The translations under genes were made by a program, and so were the position numbers. A DNA stretch of 64,000 nt from Scleropages formosus (Eukaryota; Chordata; Actinopteri; Osteoglossiformes; Osteoglossidae): positions 20,641,488 through 20,705,487 of the forward strand of contig NC_041806.1 of NCBI RefSeq assembly GCF_900964775.1, in the 5' to 3' direction. Of this stretch, positions 1-11,834 are shown in pieces; the first letter of the stretch is position 1; each line of letters opens with the position of its first letter. The notes under the pieces are model-generated. The model saw only the letters and a list, made by a program, of their open reading frames with translations, was not told the DNA's origin and made no database searches.

Positions 1-347
1 ACTGTTGTACTCTTCAGGAAGGATCTCGGGTTCGAGAGGTTCTCCGAAACATGTAGCTTGTAGAATGTAAGAGGTTCATCGTTTTCACCCGCTTCCGTGT
101 CGCTGACAGCGACCGTTTGTTCCTCGGTGTATCAGGAAACGCTGCTTCGTGCCTCTTCTCCAGGAAGCACTTTTCGTCCTGCTGAAGCTCTTTTCGGATT
201 TATTTTTGGACAGAAGTGCACGAGTCCTGTGTTCTGGATCTTGGCGCACTTTTTCTGCTTTGTTAACACTCTGCGTTTCCATAGCAACCCTTGCGAGTTT
301 GAGTCCCGTCCTTCGTGACAAATGTTTCGTTTCGTCTCGTCTTGCAG

Positions 348-634
348 AGGGATTTTTCGTGGCGGGTCTTAATCTCACGGAAGACACCAAATACATCCTT
401 ACTCATCCCGGGCAATCGCTCAACCATCTGACTCTTCAGAGTTACGCCACCTTCCTGAGATGGGTGGAGAAGCAGAGCCCAGGACCAGGGAAAAGCTGTC
501 TGAACATCATCTGTGGCGACTTTGTCGGAGCAGCATGCGGGAACGAAACGGTTCCCGCAACGAACAGTTTTGCCTCCGCAGTCATCGCTCTCAACGGGAA
601 GCTGCTCGAGAGACTTCCTGTGCGAACGAGTTGA
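348..634 (+). CDS. Last coding exon of a PLCXD-type phospholipase (partial, upstream tandem copy)
   Basis: One exon encoding the C-terminal 94 residues of a PI-PLC X-domain protein. It starts after a cttgcag acceptor with two bases that complete a codon, the same phase as the last exon of the complete PLCXD gene at 2144-5995. Shared landmarks are GFFV.GLNLT, HPGQSL, PGP, LNI and GDFVG. By eye, about 33 of the first 60 residues are identical, so this is an old rather than a recent duplicate. After GDFVG the protein is about ten residues longer than the neighbour. Stop TGA is at 632-634. Earlier exons must lie left of the window, because none is visible in 1-347. Family members are single-domain X-type enzymes with two catalytic histidines; those would be in the missing exons. 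Whether this copy is a complete working gene cannot be judged here. Confidence 0.85.
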
Positions 635-2143
635 AGTAGAAACGTGTCCGGGGTCCAGCTGAAGAGCCTCATCCTTAACCCTACGGGTGCCTACGTTGAC
701 TTGGCTCGCTCCCGAACCGCGGAAGGAGCTCCCGCCCGACATCGGCAGCGTGACCGGCCTTGTCGACGTCTGCCGCCTTCCGAACACAGGGTCATGTCTT
801 CAGATGAAGTGTCAGAATCTCCTCTGACTCATGATTCTGGAGGGTGTCGCTGTTTCTGTAGCTCCGCTGTCTTCCTCATAGCTTATGTTGCCTTTAAACT
901 CTTCTTACCTTTCTATTTGTTTTTTTTTTTTCTTCTTTTGCTGAAATGTAAATAACCGAACAGGGACTTATGCAGTATTGTTCTGCCCTAAAAGGCCAAG
1001 TCCAGTCGTGTCCCAGGTTGATACACAGTCTCATCCTGGTCAGGCGTCATCCGTCATCTTGTGACCTCTTGGGGAATCATTAAATAACTAAAAGTTGCTA
1101 CATAAAGTGTAAAGGTTGTGGTAAGTGGGACTGCAGGACCAGTAAAACATACTACATTTATCTGACACGCTTCTCCGAAGTGACTTACACTGTGAAGGTT
1201 ACAATTACTACAGTTCACCCCCCCCCCCCCCAAACTTTATTAAATAAAGTTATCAATAATACATACCACCAAAGCAATACATTAAAAATCCACAATCAAA
1301 CCCCAAAACCATTTTCCTACAGTTGCGGTCAGTACGGACAGCGAGGTACCGACACAGGCCTCGCTGCTGGATTCGCCTGGTCACGTGATCGCAGTGGACC
1401 CACAATCCACAGCCGCTACTTTCAAGACTTTCTCCTCCGGAAGAGCAATCTAAACATTTCCAATCGAACTGTCGCCTTAGTCTCTGTCCGTGTGAGCGGA
1501 TGGTATGAGAAGAATGTGGAAATACCAGCTCTGTCTGCTCTGTGTGTGTGTGTGCGCGTGCGTACCCTGACTCGCGCCGTCGCACGTCTTCTGTTTCGCG
1601 CCCGCGCTCTCCGCTCTCGGACAGACCACAGGGGCGCGAAGGAAGGGAGGAAACGCGCCGACAGCAGCTGCCTCGTGACCCAGTGTGCTGGAGGCGCGCG
1701 AGCCGATCGACGGTGCGCCTCGCGCTGCTGCTCCTCCCCGCGCGGCGCTTCAGGGAACTTTTTCGCTTTTCCTGCAGCGGCTCCAGTCGGTAGGCGCGCG
1801 CGCGCACACACACATTACATTTCATTTATTCATTTAGCAGACGCTTTTCTCTGGACCAAAGCGACGTACATCTCAGAGAAATACAATTTGTGTATTAAAT
1901 TAGGAGAAAGAGAGACAAAGTTGCAGACGTGTGATCCTTAAGTAAACCTAGTTTGTTTCTTTCCACTTTATGCAGCGATCTTCGTCACACGAGTAGCTGC
2001 ATAAAACACAGAATAGACCATGAATCCTGATAACCTTCCCGCATGTTTTCTTTTTTCACGTGACACGCAGTGTCTTCACACACACACACACACACACACA
2101 CGGACAGACAGAGCGTCCCTCGGCGAGCGGAGTGTGTGGCGCA
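635..2143. other. Intergenic: 3' UTR of first PLCXD copy, then CpG-rich promoter of the second
   Basis: The left part is presumably 3' UTR; ATTAAA at 1079-1084 and AATAAA at 1243-1248 are possible polyadenylation signals. A run of C lies near 1217-1230. Bases 1550-1800 are rich in CG dinucleotides and are the likely promoter of the PLCXD gene starting at 2144. This is followed by an alternating CG/CA tract (about 1794-1813), a dispersed-repeat fragment (1814-1945) and a CA repeat (about 2078-2101) just upstream of the start codon. No other gene is seen. Confidence 0.6.
1814..1945 (+). repeat. Fragment of an unclassified dispersed repeat
   Basis: It begins with catttattcatttagcagacg and continues with ccaaagcgacgtacatctcagag and a later gtgtgatcc. 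The same order of words recurs at 58876-59000, so this is a truncated copy of the longer repeat described there. It lies in the upstream region of the second PLCXD gene. Confidence 0.55.
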
Positions 2144-5100
2144 ATGCTGCGGGGCGCGGAGCCGCTCGCGGACTGGATGTCCCGTTTGCCCGAGGAGCTG
2201 TGGGACGTGGCGCTGAACCACCTCGCCATCCCAGGTACGATCGCGCTCGTGCGTGCCGGTTCCGTGACGTCATAAGCACGCGAACCGCTCCTTTGCGGAG
2301 CCACGCGACGAAATAGGTAAGCATCCCGGTCAGGGAGGACGGACAAAGAGCGGTTTGTCCTCTTTCAGCTCACCTGCAAGGCCGGAGCGGCTGTTCCGTC
2401 GCGGCTCAAGTCGAACCTGCAGCCGGCTTCTGATTGGTGGGCTCGGCCTGACTCCCCAGTGTGATTCTCACCTCACCTTTTGCTGCATGTCGTCTTTTTC
2501 CAGGAAGTCACGATGCTATGAGTTACTGCTTGGACGTCTCCTCTCCTTTGGTGAGATCCGAGTCAAACGCCTTCAGGCTTCTGGACACGTTCTTCTACTT
2601 CCTGACGCGACCTGTCATTTACAGGTGGGCCACCACACAGGTATGGACACCTGTCAGTCATCAGCACATTTTCCCCCATCTGGCGTCTTTTTGCGGGCAG
2701 CTGATGGCGTCGTAGTGCTTAGAGCTGCTGCCGCCGCCTTTGGATCCGAAGGCCGCGGGTTCGGCTCCCGCCTCCAGCTGTAGTACCCTCGAGCAAAGTA
2801 TTTACCCTAAAGTGCTCCAGTAAAATTACTGGGTAAATAATTGCAAGTAACTTAACATTGTCACTTTGAAGAAAAGTGTCTGATAAATTAAATGTAAATG
2901 TCCACCTGAAGGACTGATCAGCACAGCGGATGTGCTACACTGTCACTGTTTTATCCACATCGTCTCTTGCGAAATGTTTTTTATTTACTATCAGCAACAG
3001 TAACAACTTCTTGAAATGCTTTTGTGAAGATGAAATGAACAGTAACACTCTACTGCTGGGGACGGAAACACTAAGTGTGTAGATTGGATAGGAATGCAGC
3101 TGGTGCCAGTGTTTACATTTATTCGACACTTTTCTCCAAAAGCAACTTATAATGTAACTACAGTTATTAACCCATTTATACAGCTATGTAATTTTAGTGG
3201 AGAAATTTAGGGTCAGCACCTTGTTCAAGGGTACTGAAGGTAAGATTCAAACCTGTGATCTTAAGGTCCAAAGGCAGGAGTGCTAGCCACTACACTGCCA
3301 GCCACCCCTCTTTACATTTATTCATTTTGCTGATACTTATCTCAAAAGTGATTTACAATGTTAATCTTTAATTTTCCCATTTATACAGCTGGGTAATTTT
3401 ACTGCAGCAATTTATGGGTAGGTACCTTACTTGGGGGTACTACAGCTGGAGGGAGGTTTTGATTCAAACATGCGACCTTTAGGTCCAAGGGCAACAGCGC
3501 TAACCCCTATCTTTAACACATTATTTCTTTCTTTATCACTTGACTCTCCAGGAGAATGACTTGGTGCATCAGCTGGATGCAGGTATTCGATACTTTGACC
3601 TCCGAATCGCCCGCAGGCCACATGACCCCTCTGACAACATTTATTTCAAACATGTGATTTACACAAGTTTCACTGTCCTGGTGAGTATAATATCTCATGA
3701 GAACTGTTGTAACTGATGTGTACGAAGAGGAACTCGAGACAAAATCATTTCGTGTGACTCTGCTGGACAGCAGTGCTCGCTCACTACCCACCTACTGCTG
3801 TAGTGCCCCTCACCGGGGTACTTACCCTGAACTACTCTAGTAAAATCACCCTGCTGTATAAATTAGCAAATAACTGTAAGTAACTTGGTATTCAAGCAGA
3901 AACATTGTCACTTTAAAGAAAAGATTTAAATGTTTTTTTAAAAAAAAAAAAAAAAAACTACTGTGTTGTAAAAGTGACATGTCGCTGTTAAACACACAAC
4001 AAAAACAGCCAATGTGTGAGCAGAAGATGGACCTGAATGACAGTTTGAGGCTCAATGTATGGAGCAGTAACACTTGTCCCTCCGCTCTAGGAGACGCTGA
4101 AGGAGGTGGCCACCTGGCTCAAAGCGCATCCCAAAGAGGTTGTCATTTTAGCCTGTCGTCACTTTGAAGGGCTGAGCGACGAGCTTCACGAGACTTTCAT
4201 CCACTCCCTCAAGATGGTCTTTGGGTCTAAACTGTGTCCCCGTAATGTAAGTCCCTGGACGGTGAAACGGCAAAAACGGTCATCAGTCCTCATCTGTGTC
4301 CGTTCGAGACAAGCAGTCGGTCGTACTGCAGAACGACTCGTAAACTTTAAACAAACCCAGATATTGACTAATTTTTGGTTCTTACGAGCTTCAACAAGCT
4401 GAGCTCTGCTGTGTCCAATTAGAGGAATCTGTGGGGGGGGGGGGAATCACTCTATGTCCCTGTGCTTCCAGGAACGTCTCCTAACCTTGAGGAGTCTATG
4501 GGCATCTGGCTATCAGGTCCTGCTGTCCTACGATGACCAGGCAGCAGAGAAGCACCCAGAGTTATGGCCACCCATCCCGTACCTGTGGGCCAACCAGCGC
4601 TCAGCGGAACACCTGCTCCAGTACCTGGAGAGGCAGAAGAGGATGGGGCGCCCAGGTACGGCACTCGGTCCGAAGCTGTAACAGAACGGACGTGCGTTGC
4701 GTGAGGAGCAGGAAGCGTTACCTCTAAACCTGGGGTTACCGCGGGACGCTGTGAATATATTGCCTTGGGAAAAGTATCATCAGAATCAGAGGTGAGATGA
4801 GTTAGAACTACATATTGTAACTAACGTTGCTAGTGGTCCGTAACATGAAAAATCTTGATCTATCCTGAATTTTTTTTTTTTTAAATTTAAACTTTCACTC
4901 AAATTTTTGGATGAGTACTTTCACTTCTACTCCAACAATTACTTTTTTGTTAATTATTTGTTTTTGAGTACTCTGTTTGGCTACTGTACCCACCTCTGTC
5001 CAAAATATTAAAGGGCAATGTTCAGCTCTTTAAAAAGTACATGATCACTGTGTAACACAACAATGAATCAGTTATTGCCAATGCTTATCTCCGTGATCAC

Positions 5101-5995
5101 AGTTCTACTGGGATTTAGTGTGCACATTTTCCCAGTTTATTTCCTACAGCTGAGTCGCAGATTCACATGCAGGTGTGTGCAGCAGACTCGTGGTATTCTG
5201 GGAGCTTTATCTACCACACTGTACACAGTAGTGCTATTTTTCTCCTTAAACAAAGGTTTAGATTCACTTGCAACAATTACAAATGTATTTTTCCTGACTG
5301 ACCATCTCCTCATGACTACATTCCTCTTTATCAGTGTGTCTGGAAAAGTTCAAGGCTGTGGAGTGTTTGCTTTGTATGCTTCCACTAACCCCTAGTTGTT
5401 GCAGAGAATTACAGTACAGTTCTGCCTCATTCCTTGTGTATTGTAGGCAGAACTAATATAAATTATACTGATCCATGAATATTGTGCAGTATTTTGTGGT
5501 CAGGGACAAGGACCTGTGTCCTCTTAGTTGCATAGGTTACACTATCCAGCGTATTGTGTGTTTAGGTTAATGCCTTGTGTACCTTGACCTACAACTGCAG
5601 TGCAGTAAAACAGCATCAGGCTTCTAGACACTGCAGTGTGTCTGAGCAAAAAGCAGTTTCAGCACAATAGTGACTGCATGACAAACGGATATTATTGATC
5701 CTGTTCATTATTATTTTCTGCATGTGTGCACGTGGTACCAGAAGGCTTCTTCGTTTCGGGCCTGAACCTGACTGCGGATCGCCTCTTCATCACGCTGCAC
5801 CCAGGGCAGTCGCTCCGGACCCTGACCATGCAGAACGCACAGCAGCTGATGGACTGGCTGCAAGACCAGCGGCCGGGACCCGACTCCACAAGCCTCAACA
5901 TCGTTGGTGGGGACTTTGTGGGCCTGGTGCACTTTTGTCCCCTCGTCATTGCTCTCAACAAGAAGCTTGTGCAGCCCAGAACAGAGAAACACTAA
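2144..5995 (+). CDS. plcxd1: PI-PLC X domain-containing protein 1-like phospholipase
   Basis: Exons 2144-2234, 2504-2640, 3552-3680, 4091-4246, 4472-4655, 5742-5995; all junctions are GT-AG and in phase, giving 316 residues, close to the roughly 320 expected for PLCXD1. The family hydrolyses phosphoinositides with an X domain alone, lacking the Y, PH and C2 domains of large PLCs. Visible landmarks are GSHDAMSYCLD (catalytic-type His33), GIRYFDLRI (residues 87-95, metal/substrate-site type D and R) and YFKHVIY (second His, residue 110). The start ATG gives LPEELWDVALNHLAIPG, the usual lead-in to the domain. A related exon lies upstream (348-634), so this is the second of a tandem pair. It converges tail to tail with GTPBP6, as PLCXD1 and GTPBP6 do in the human pseudoautosomal region. 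Assignment to PLCXD1 rather than another PLCXD rests mainly on that neighbour. Confidence 0.92.
2699..2900 (+). mobile_element. SINE-1 copy, tRNA-derived SINE, full-length
   Basis: The A-box-like gcgtcgtagtgcttagag and B-box-like gggttcggctcccgcc are followed by the family body (agctgtagtaccct, agtaaaattac, gggtaaataatt) and the tail aattaaatgtaaatg. It lies in intron 2 of the PLCXD gene. Confidence 0.85.
3112..3304 (-). mobile_element. SINE-1 copy (reverse)
   Basis: Reads in reverse: tail complement tttacatttattcgacac first, ccatttatacagct in the middle, and reverse-complement B and A boxes (gattcaaacctgtg; tgctagccactacact) at the right end. It lies in intron 2 of the PLCXD gene. Confidence 0.85.
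3311..3510 (-). mobile_element. SINE-1 copy (reverse), abutting the previous copy
   Basis: Same order of landmarks as the 3112-3304 copy and starting only six bases after it. The head is diverged (gctaacccctatc). Two same-orientation copies next to each other suggest insertion of one into the tail region of the other. Confidence 0.8.
3789..3931 (+). mobile_element. SINE-1 fragment, 5' truncated
   Basis: Only the post-B-box body is present: ctgctgtagtgcccct, cggggtacttaccctga, agtaaaatcaccc, tgtaagtaactt. It has a degraded tail followed by an A-run at about 3940-3957. It lies in PLCXD intron 3. Confidence 0.75.
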
Positions 5996-7007
5996 GTAGA
6001 GGAGGTTACACATTCCATTTACTACCTTTTCTACCTACCTGAACTGCACAAATGGAGGGAACGCAAAGGTTAGTTTACACCTGCGTACAGTGCTGCTTAA
6101 CAGAATGTGAACCCTATAGGGATGATCATTATTCTTATGTATTACATTAAACTTCAAAAATCTAAGTCTTAAGCTTATAAAGTGAATAAATGATTGATTT
6201 ACACACCCGATTCTACTTACCCATGTGGTTTAACCAATACAACTTGGGGTTGAATTAATTTTGCACCTGCACCACTTCTGTCTTTCTACTACACACATGG
6301 TCTCCTGTAAAGCAACATATGAAATTGGTCATTACACACCTGTTACGTCACTTGAGGAATACTGCTGCTCACTTCATGGTAAAAGCAAGGGACACAAGGA
6401 CTCTACATACTTTCAAGCAGCACTGTGTGTACTCTGGGGGAATCTCACCTTTACCAGCCTCATCTTTTCACACTTGCGCTACATTCAAGTGGCAACTAGG
6501 ATGAACAGCAATTTTACAATATATTTTTAAGGTACAATTTTCAGTCTTTTTAAAACAGTGAGGCAGTTTTCCTTTCACAGCACACTTTTTGTCCTACAAG
6601 GCAGTAAGCTTTCAAGCTCACTACCTGAACTGTGCCCTGTCTACAGTCTAAACGGTAGAATGTAGAAAAAGATCATAGGTCAAACGAAGAAATAACCAGC
6701 ATTTTCCAGTTTGTCATTTGTACATCTATAATAAATAAGTAAATCTAATACAAATAGAGCAAGCGTGTACATCGCTTTCATTGACCTCTATGCCTCGTCT
6801 TCGCAGTTCTTCACTTAGCGACGTTTACTGGTTTGAAACATCGGAAAAGTCTGAACGATCCGCTGATCGCAATCGTTAAAGGTCGTCTGATACAAAGGAG
6901 CATATATTCAGATAAGACCCAGTGAAATTTCAGACAGTATCTCGGCGTTTCATTTCGGTGTCTTCGCCAAGGACATGTGGCTGTCACACAGCAGGGTGAC
7001 TGCGCTC
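5996..7007. other. Convergent 3' region between PLCXD1 and GTPBP6
   Basis: This holds the 3' UTRs of the two convergent genes. AATAAA at 6185-6190 is a good polyadenylation signal for the PLCXD gene. I could not find a canonical AATAAA on the minus strand for GTPBP6. Nothing else is recognised. Confidence 0.6.
6185..6190 (+). terminator. Polyadenylation signal, PLCXD1-like gene
   Basis: AATAAA about 190 bases after the stop codon. The position fits a short 3' UTR; the cleavage site is not shown. Confidence 0.55.
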
Positions 7008-10000
7008 CTAATTAGTCTGGAAGAGCTTCCTGTATCGCCCATATGCCGCGTTGCTGATGATGACCTTGACAAGGGCCGTCCCTTCATCCGCCACCACGTC
7101 CACCTCCTGCACCGTGGCTTCCTTGTACAACCAGCTGTGGAAACAGACGTAGACAAAATCGTTCATGATCCATAAGCCTTTATCTGCAGTGAGTTTCACG
7201 TGGTGGAAGTGATGTCTTTATTTTACTTAAAAGCTCTCTATGTAAATTAAGAACCATTTACCTTAATTGGGCGCTACTGAGCTCCACCTTTACAGTGAGA
7301 ATGTGTTTGCCGGTTGATTTCACTATTGCTGCTTCGATTCTTTGCTTCAGTTCCTCCAAACCCTGCTCCTTCAGAGCAGACACTGGCACTGCATCTGGTT
7401 CACTCTGCTCGTAACTACAGGAAAGAAACGCAACATTCATAAAAATCTGCCTGAGCTCACATTTTAGAGGGTTGGTTGCCAGTGCCTGACATGGTTTTTT
7501 TCATCCTCTTTTCTCCCAGTTCAGTTGTCATCATAGGCTCTCTCTAAAAAGATGCTGTGAGTCACCCACTTCTTTTCACTTTACAGGCTGTGGGCTCCAC
7601 CTGGCGATCCAACATGCATAGAGCAGAATGCTAGTCCACCCCATTTGCACCATCACCCCTCAAAGTACTGGACTGACTTTAGCTGTGGGTCAGGAGGGGT
7701 CGGGGACCTACGTACATATTTACAGCTCCTGGTCATCCTCACCACAGTCATCAGTGTCGTACAGCAGGGAACTGCTAACCAGGTCCCCACTACAGCGTGC
7801 ACAGCAATTTCCTGTGTTTGGGTGGGTGAGCTGTGTGACATGGTTCCCTTACTTGTCGACGAGGTCTATCTTGTTGTGAACTTCCACAATGGAGTTCATC
7901 AGACACTCGGGGATCTGCAGGTTCTTCAGGACGTTCAGAACATTGACCTTCTGGTTTAGAGTCTCTGGATGGCTTATGTCTCTTACATGCACTATCAGGT
8001 CCTGCAAGAAGATGTGCCAATTTATTATCGTAAATTTCGCAAACTCTGCAGTTAAGGTCCTATAAGACAACGTGAGCATAGCTGATTTCAATAATAAACA
8101 TCCAGTGCCTTTGACAGTATGACAGTACAAGGTGTACCGGATCCACGCTCAAAGCTAGGCGTGTCCAGGAAAGTGGGCTACGCACCGAGTGGGCCACATC
8201 CTCCAGGGTGGCGGAGAACGAGTCGATGAGCTGATGGGGTAGCTGGGACAAGAAGCCTATGGTGTCCACATAAAGCACGGTCATCCTGCTGGGAAGCTGG
8301 CCCCCGTGTACAGTGACATCAAGGGTGGCAAAAAGCTGATCTCGTGGCTGGAGTTTGACATCCCCTGTTAGGGCTTTTATCAGGGTGGTCTTTCCTGAAG
8401 AGAGTTGGGGCAAAAAAATCCACTGGAAAAATGTAACTGGACTTGAGTGATGAAAAACAAGACTGGAGAAACCTATGGGGTACAATGACAATGTTACAGA
8501 GAGCGCTGTCAACATCGCCGTCTCTTACCACAGTTAGTGTAACCCATGACGGAGACAACGGGGAACTCTCGGCTCTTGCGCTGGGAGCGGAGGAGCTGTC
8601 GCTTCTTGCGCAGTTTCTCCAGGGCAGAGCGGATCTTCAACTCCCTCTCCTTCAGGAGCCTCTGCTGCACCTCCATAAAGGTTTCCCCTGGGACATGGGG
8701 GCGAGGAGTACCATGTTCACACCGAGGCTTTCCATTCCTCCATCTACTTCCACAGTGGCAGTTCAGAGTCTCTTTGGTTTCACCACAGAGCCGTTGCTGT
8801 TTTACCTGAACCCATAATATATCTGGAACCGCCTCCTTGTTGATCTAATTTTGCCACCTCATCTTTCAACCGAGACCTGCCAAGACACAAGGGCTCCAAG
8901 TACAGCAGATGGACAAACTGACCACTAGAGGTCGCTATAACCCCATGGCTAAAAGTTTAAAAGCGCTCTAACGGTGATGCCTTGAATAACTACAGAGGAC
9001 TTTACCTGAAGACACAAATAAATTTTCTAGATCAGACACTTTCTGATGTCAGCTTATGCAGACAATCTGTTACCTGAGAAGGGGAATTTCGGCAAGAGAA
9101 ATCTGCAGCTTGGCCTCCTTGGTGCGGGCATTGCAGCGGAAGATGTGAAGGACAACCGAGTACCTGTCCAGCACCTTCACACCCCAGGCTTCCTCCAGCT
9201 CTCGCTGGTGCGGGGAAAACAGACAACATACACAAGAGCTCTGTCAGTTGTCCCGTCTCAGGTTCCACCGCAGCAGCCCTATGCAGCAGCACGAGTTGCA
9301 GGCTCACCTCTGACGCGGGACTGAGACGCTCTACATTCACAAACACAGCGGTAATCTGTGGCTTTCCCTTGATCCGCTCTGTAAGTAAATATCACAGACA
9401 CACAGACCTCACAGGGCTGTCTCCTCCTTGACGCACATCACACCTTAATCTCAGGGGTCTCTCGCTTGGTGCAACGCAACTGTCACACCTGTGAGAATCT
9501 TGAAATTGCCCTTTCCGAAGATTGTCCTCCTGTCGGGGGCCTTCGTGGAAAGTATGACCTTGTCCAGCACTGTCCAGTTCTGCAGGGTGTTCACGAGGCC
9601 AACAGCCTCCGCCATCATAAGTTCAGCTTCAAAACAGAAAAGCGACACGACCGCTGACACCAGTACACACTGAAAGGACATGTACTCAGTCACACATCGT
9701 AATGATTTCTAAACTAGTTAACGTAATTTACCACACTCCGGCTCTGAATTGCCTGCAGTGTGTGGGTGCAAATATAACTCTGTGTCGGTGTGTGATGTGC
9801 GGCTCCCCTATGTACAGCAGCTAACGATCTACGCCTCCTGTGTAAATTCATAGTATTAAGAGAAGAAGTTATAGACAGTGAGTGTAACAGGCTTACCAGT
9901 GCAGGCAAAATGTGACCATGCTATAAGTCATGGACCTCAGCTTTATGTAAACAAATTTAGCACAGCAAAATCACTTACATTCCCATGAAGGTGCACTTCC

Positions 10001-11142
10001 TGAGATTACCCCCAATACCATTAGAGATGGCACAGGATAAAAGTCTTTGGCAAACTACTGTTGGTGGTCTATACCCACCCAGGGTGACAGGCAAATCTAA
10101 CTAACCAACCAACAACATTGCAACAATGACACAAATGGTATTGTTTATTGGAATAGGCATATCGATCCAAAGTTACTCTTGGAATATTTCAGCCATTTAT
10201 GAAGTTATGCACATTTCAGGACCAAGTAAAAGTAAAATAGTATAAATTTTATATTTGTTGCACCCCAGTGAATTTCCTTCCAGGATAAAAACAGTTCTCA
10301 TTCATTAGTTTATAACAGCAGTGGTGAGATCTATGATAAATCTGATGACAGTTGTCTATGGTATAAAGAAATAAAGCTCACTCCGTATGTCATTCACTCT
10401 GCAAAGCACACAGCGGTGCCATTACAGTTGCTGTACAGCGTTCCTAACATGCCTGATCCTTGCTCCTCCTCTGGCACCTCTAGGCAAGGTACTTATTCCA
10501 TCATATATGGGTTGACTGCACACCTAAAAACAGAACTGCATGAAACCTTATCACCATATTTTATATGCCTCTGTTCTTGTTGCAGGACAATATGAGAGTA
10601 CTTGCAGTCAGGTGACCACGGAGTGTGCGTACCTGCCGTCAGGTGACTGCAGTATGTTTACCTGTAGTAAGCTGTGGTTTCTTACTGCCCCACTTCACAT
10701 CTGGATGCACGACCAAAACTCTGTGATCTTCACTACCAACTTTAGTGAGAATGTGCTGCTGCTGAAAGAGCTCTTCGACCTCACTGTCCTCAAGGATATC
10801 AAAGTCCTCATGAACGTCCGCACCCCCCTGGACACCTTCTTCTTCGGCGCTGTGCTTCTTTCTCTTTAATTTGCACACTGTGCTCGAAAACGTGCGGTTC
10901 AAGTTCAGGAGGCCCGTGGAGCTCAGTGAAGAAACGACGGGTGTCCAGTGACCGAGTCTCCGCAGCGCCCCCCGCTCCCTGGGGGGACGGGTGAACCCCT
11001 TCTCTTTTCTGTATTGCACACACGACTTCGGTGGAGTACCAAGGAAATGGTAGTCTCGTAGACGAGACTGAAAACACCAAGAATATCTCAGTGACTTCAC
11101 AACTAGTGAACTAAAGAGAACACTTTGACTTTTACTCAACAT
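7008..11142 (-). CDS. gtpbp6: Mitochondrial HflX-type GTPase GTPBP6
   Basis: Ten exons in transcript order: 11142-10662, 9626-9489, 9378-9308, 9204-9074, 8876-8806, 8687-8529, 8394-8186, 8001-7853, 7414-7262, 7134-7008; 562 residues, all junctions in phase. The human protein is somewhat shorter. The family is the mitochondrial counterpart of bacterial HflX and acts in mitoribosome large-subunit assembly and recycling. Visible: a basic, Ser/Arg-rich N terminus (MLSKSQSVLFSSLVVKSLR) fitting a mitochondrial presequence; an HflX-type middle region with IFGKGNF and RCNARTKEAK; Walker A GYTNCGKT (346-353); FATLD (372-376); G3 DTIG (394-397); G4 NKID (463-466); and a C-terminal domain ending KVIISNAAYGRYRKLF. 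The first exon alone encodes 160 residues, the least conserved part. It is convergent with PLCXD1. Confidence 0.95.
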
Positions 11143-11329
11143 GTTGTATTTATTTATACCTTGAAAGTTGCATTGCGGTAAATGAATACGTACTCATTTC
11201 CTAAAGGACCATTCCAGAGTTCATTTACCTCGCATATGAGCAACAACATGCTAAAGTTATCTATTCCACCTTTTCCAGACTACAAACAGGACTTGTACCG
11301 AACTGCGCTGAAAATACAAAACATGTCTT

Positions 11330-11430
11330 CAAACATGGCGGCAACATAACCACTTCCGGTAACAATCGTTTGTTTCCGGAGTCATCGGCACAGTCAGGCT
11401 CGAAATTATCGCGCAAGCTACGGAAGTTCA
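11330..11430 (-). promoter_or_regulatory. Probable GTPBP6 promoter with YY1- and ETS-like sites
   Basis: About 190-290 bases upstream of the GTPBP6 start codon. AACATGGCGGC at 11332-11342 matches the YY1 consensus. CACTTCCGG at 11351-11359, TTTCCGGA just after it and CGGAAG near 11421 match ETS-type sites. This combination is typical of TATA-less promoters of nuclear genes for mitochondrial proteins. It is inferred from motifs only. Confidence 0.55.
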
Positions 11431-11834
11431 TCAGGGACATAATTCATTACAATATGAAACTCGAAAATACAAGTAAAATCAGTGCGTAAATAACATCGTA
11501 GTAAACTCATTTGTATGCTAAATATATCGTCCTCAACTACATATAATAATGTCCTTTCGGTTTGCGATTAAATTTTCAAATAGGAACAGACATAAGAACA
11601 TGGACCTGGCAATGTCAAAAAAAAAACTCAGCATTAGTGATCACAAATACTGAATGCTATCAAAGACAGATGGCACTGAGCACCACATTGTTGCTATTCA
11701 GAGAAAAGTCACTACGCTAGAAATGTGCACATCACCACTTTACACACAGTTTTGAACGCTAAACGTCTAGTCTTGTCAGCACATGTAAAAACAAGACTAA
11801 GCAAATTCTACTTGGGATTTTTATTAAGTTTCCT

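Noticed and set aside
149-634. A 161-codon open frame beginning upstream of the PLCXD last exon
   Set aside because: The first 66 codons show no PLCXD similarity and are separated from the homologous part by a good splice acceptor at 341-347, so the frame is intron running into exon.
1253-1941. Long overlapping frames on both strands, Arg-rich
   Set aside because: They fall in the CpG-rich promoter region, where stops are rare; composition is Arg/Ser/Ala-rich in every frame and no protein family is recognisable.
5063-5395. A 110-codon hydrophobic frame that could look like a membrane protein
   Set aside because: It lies wholly inside PLCXD intron 5, has no family similarity I recognise, no splice support and only chance-level length for an AT-rich intron.
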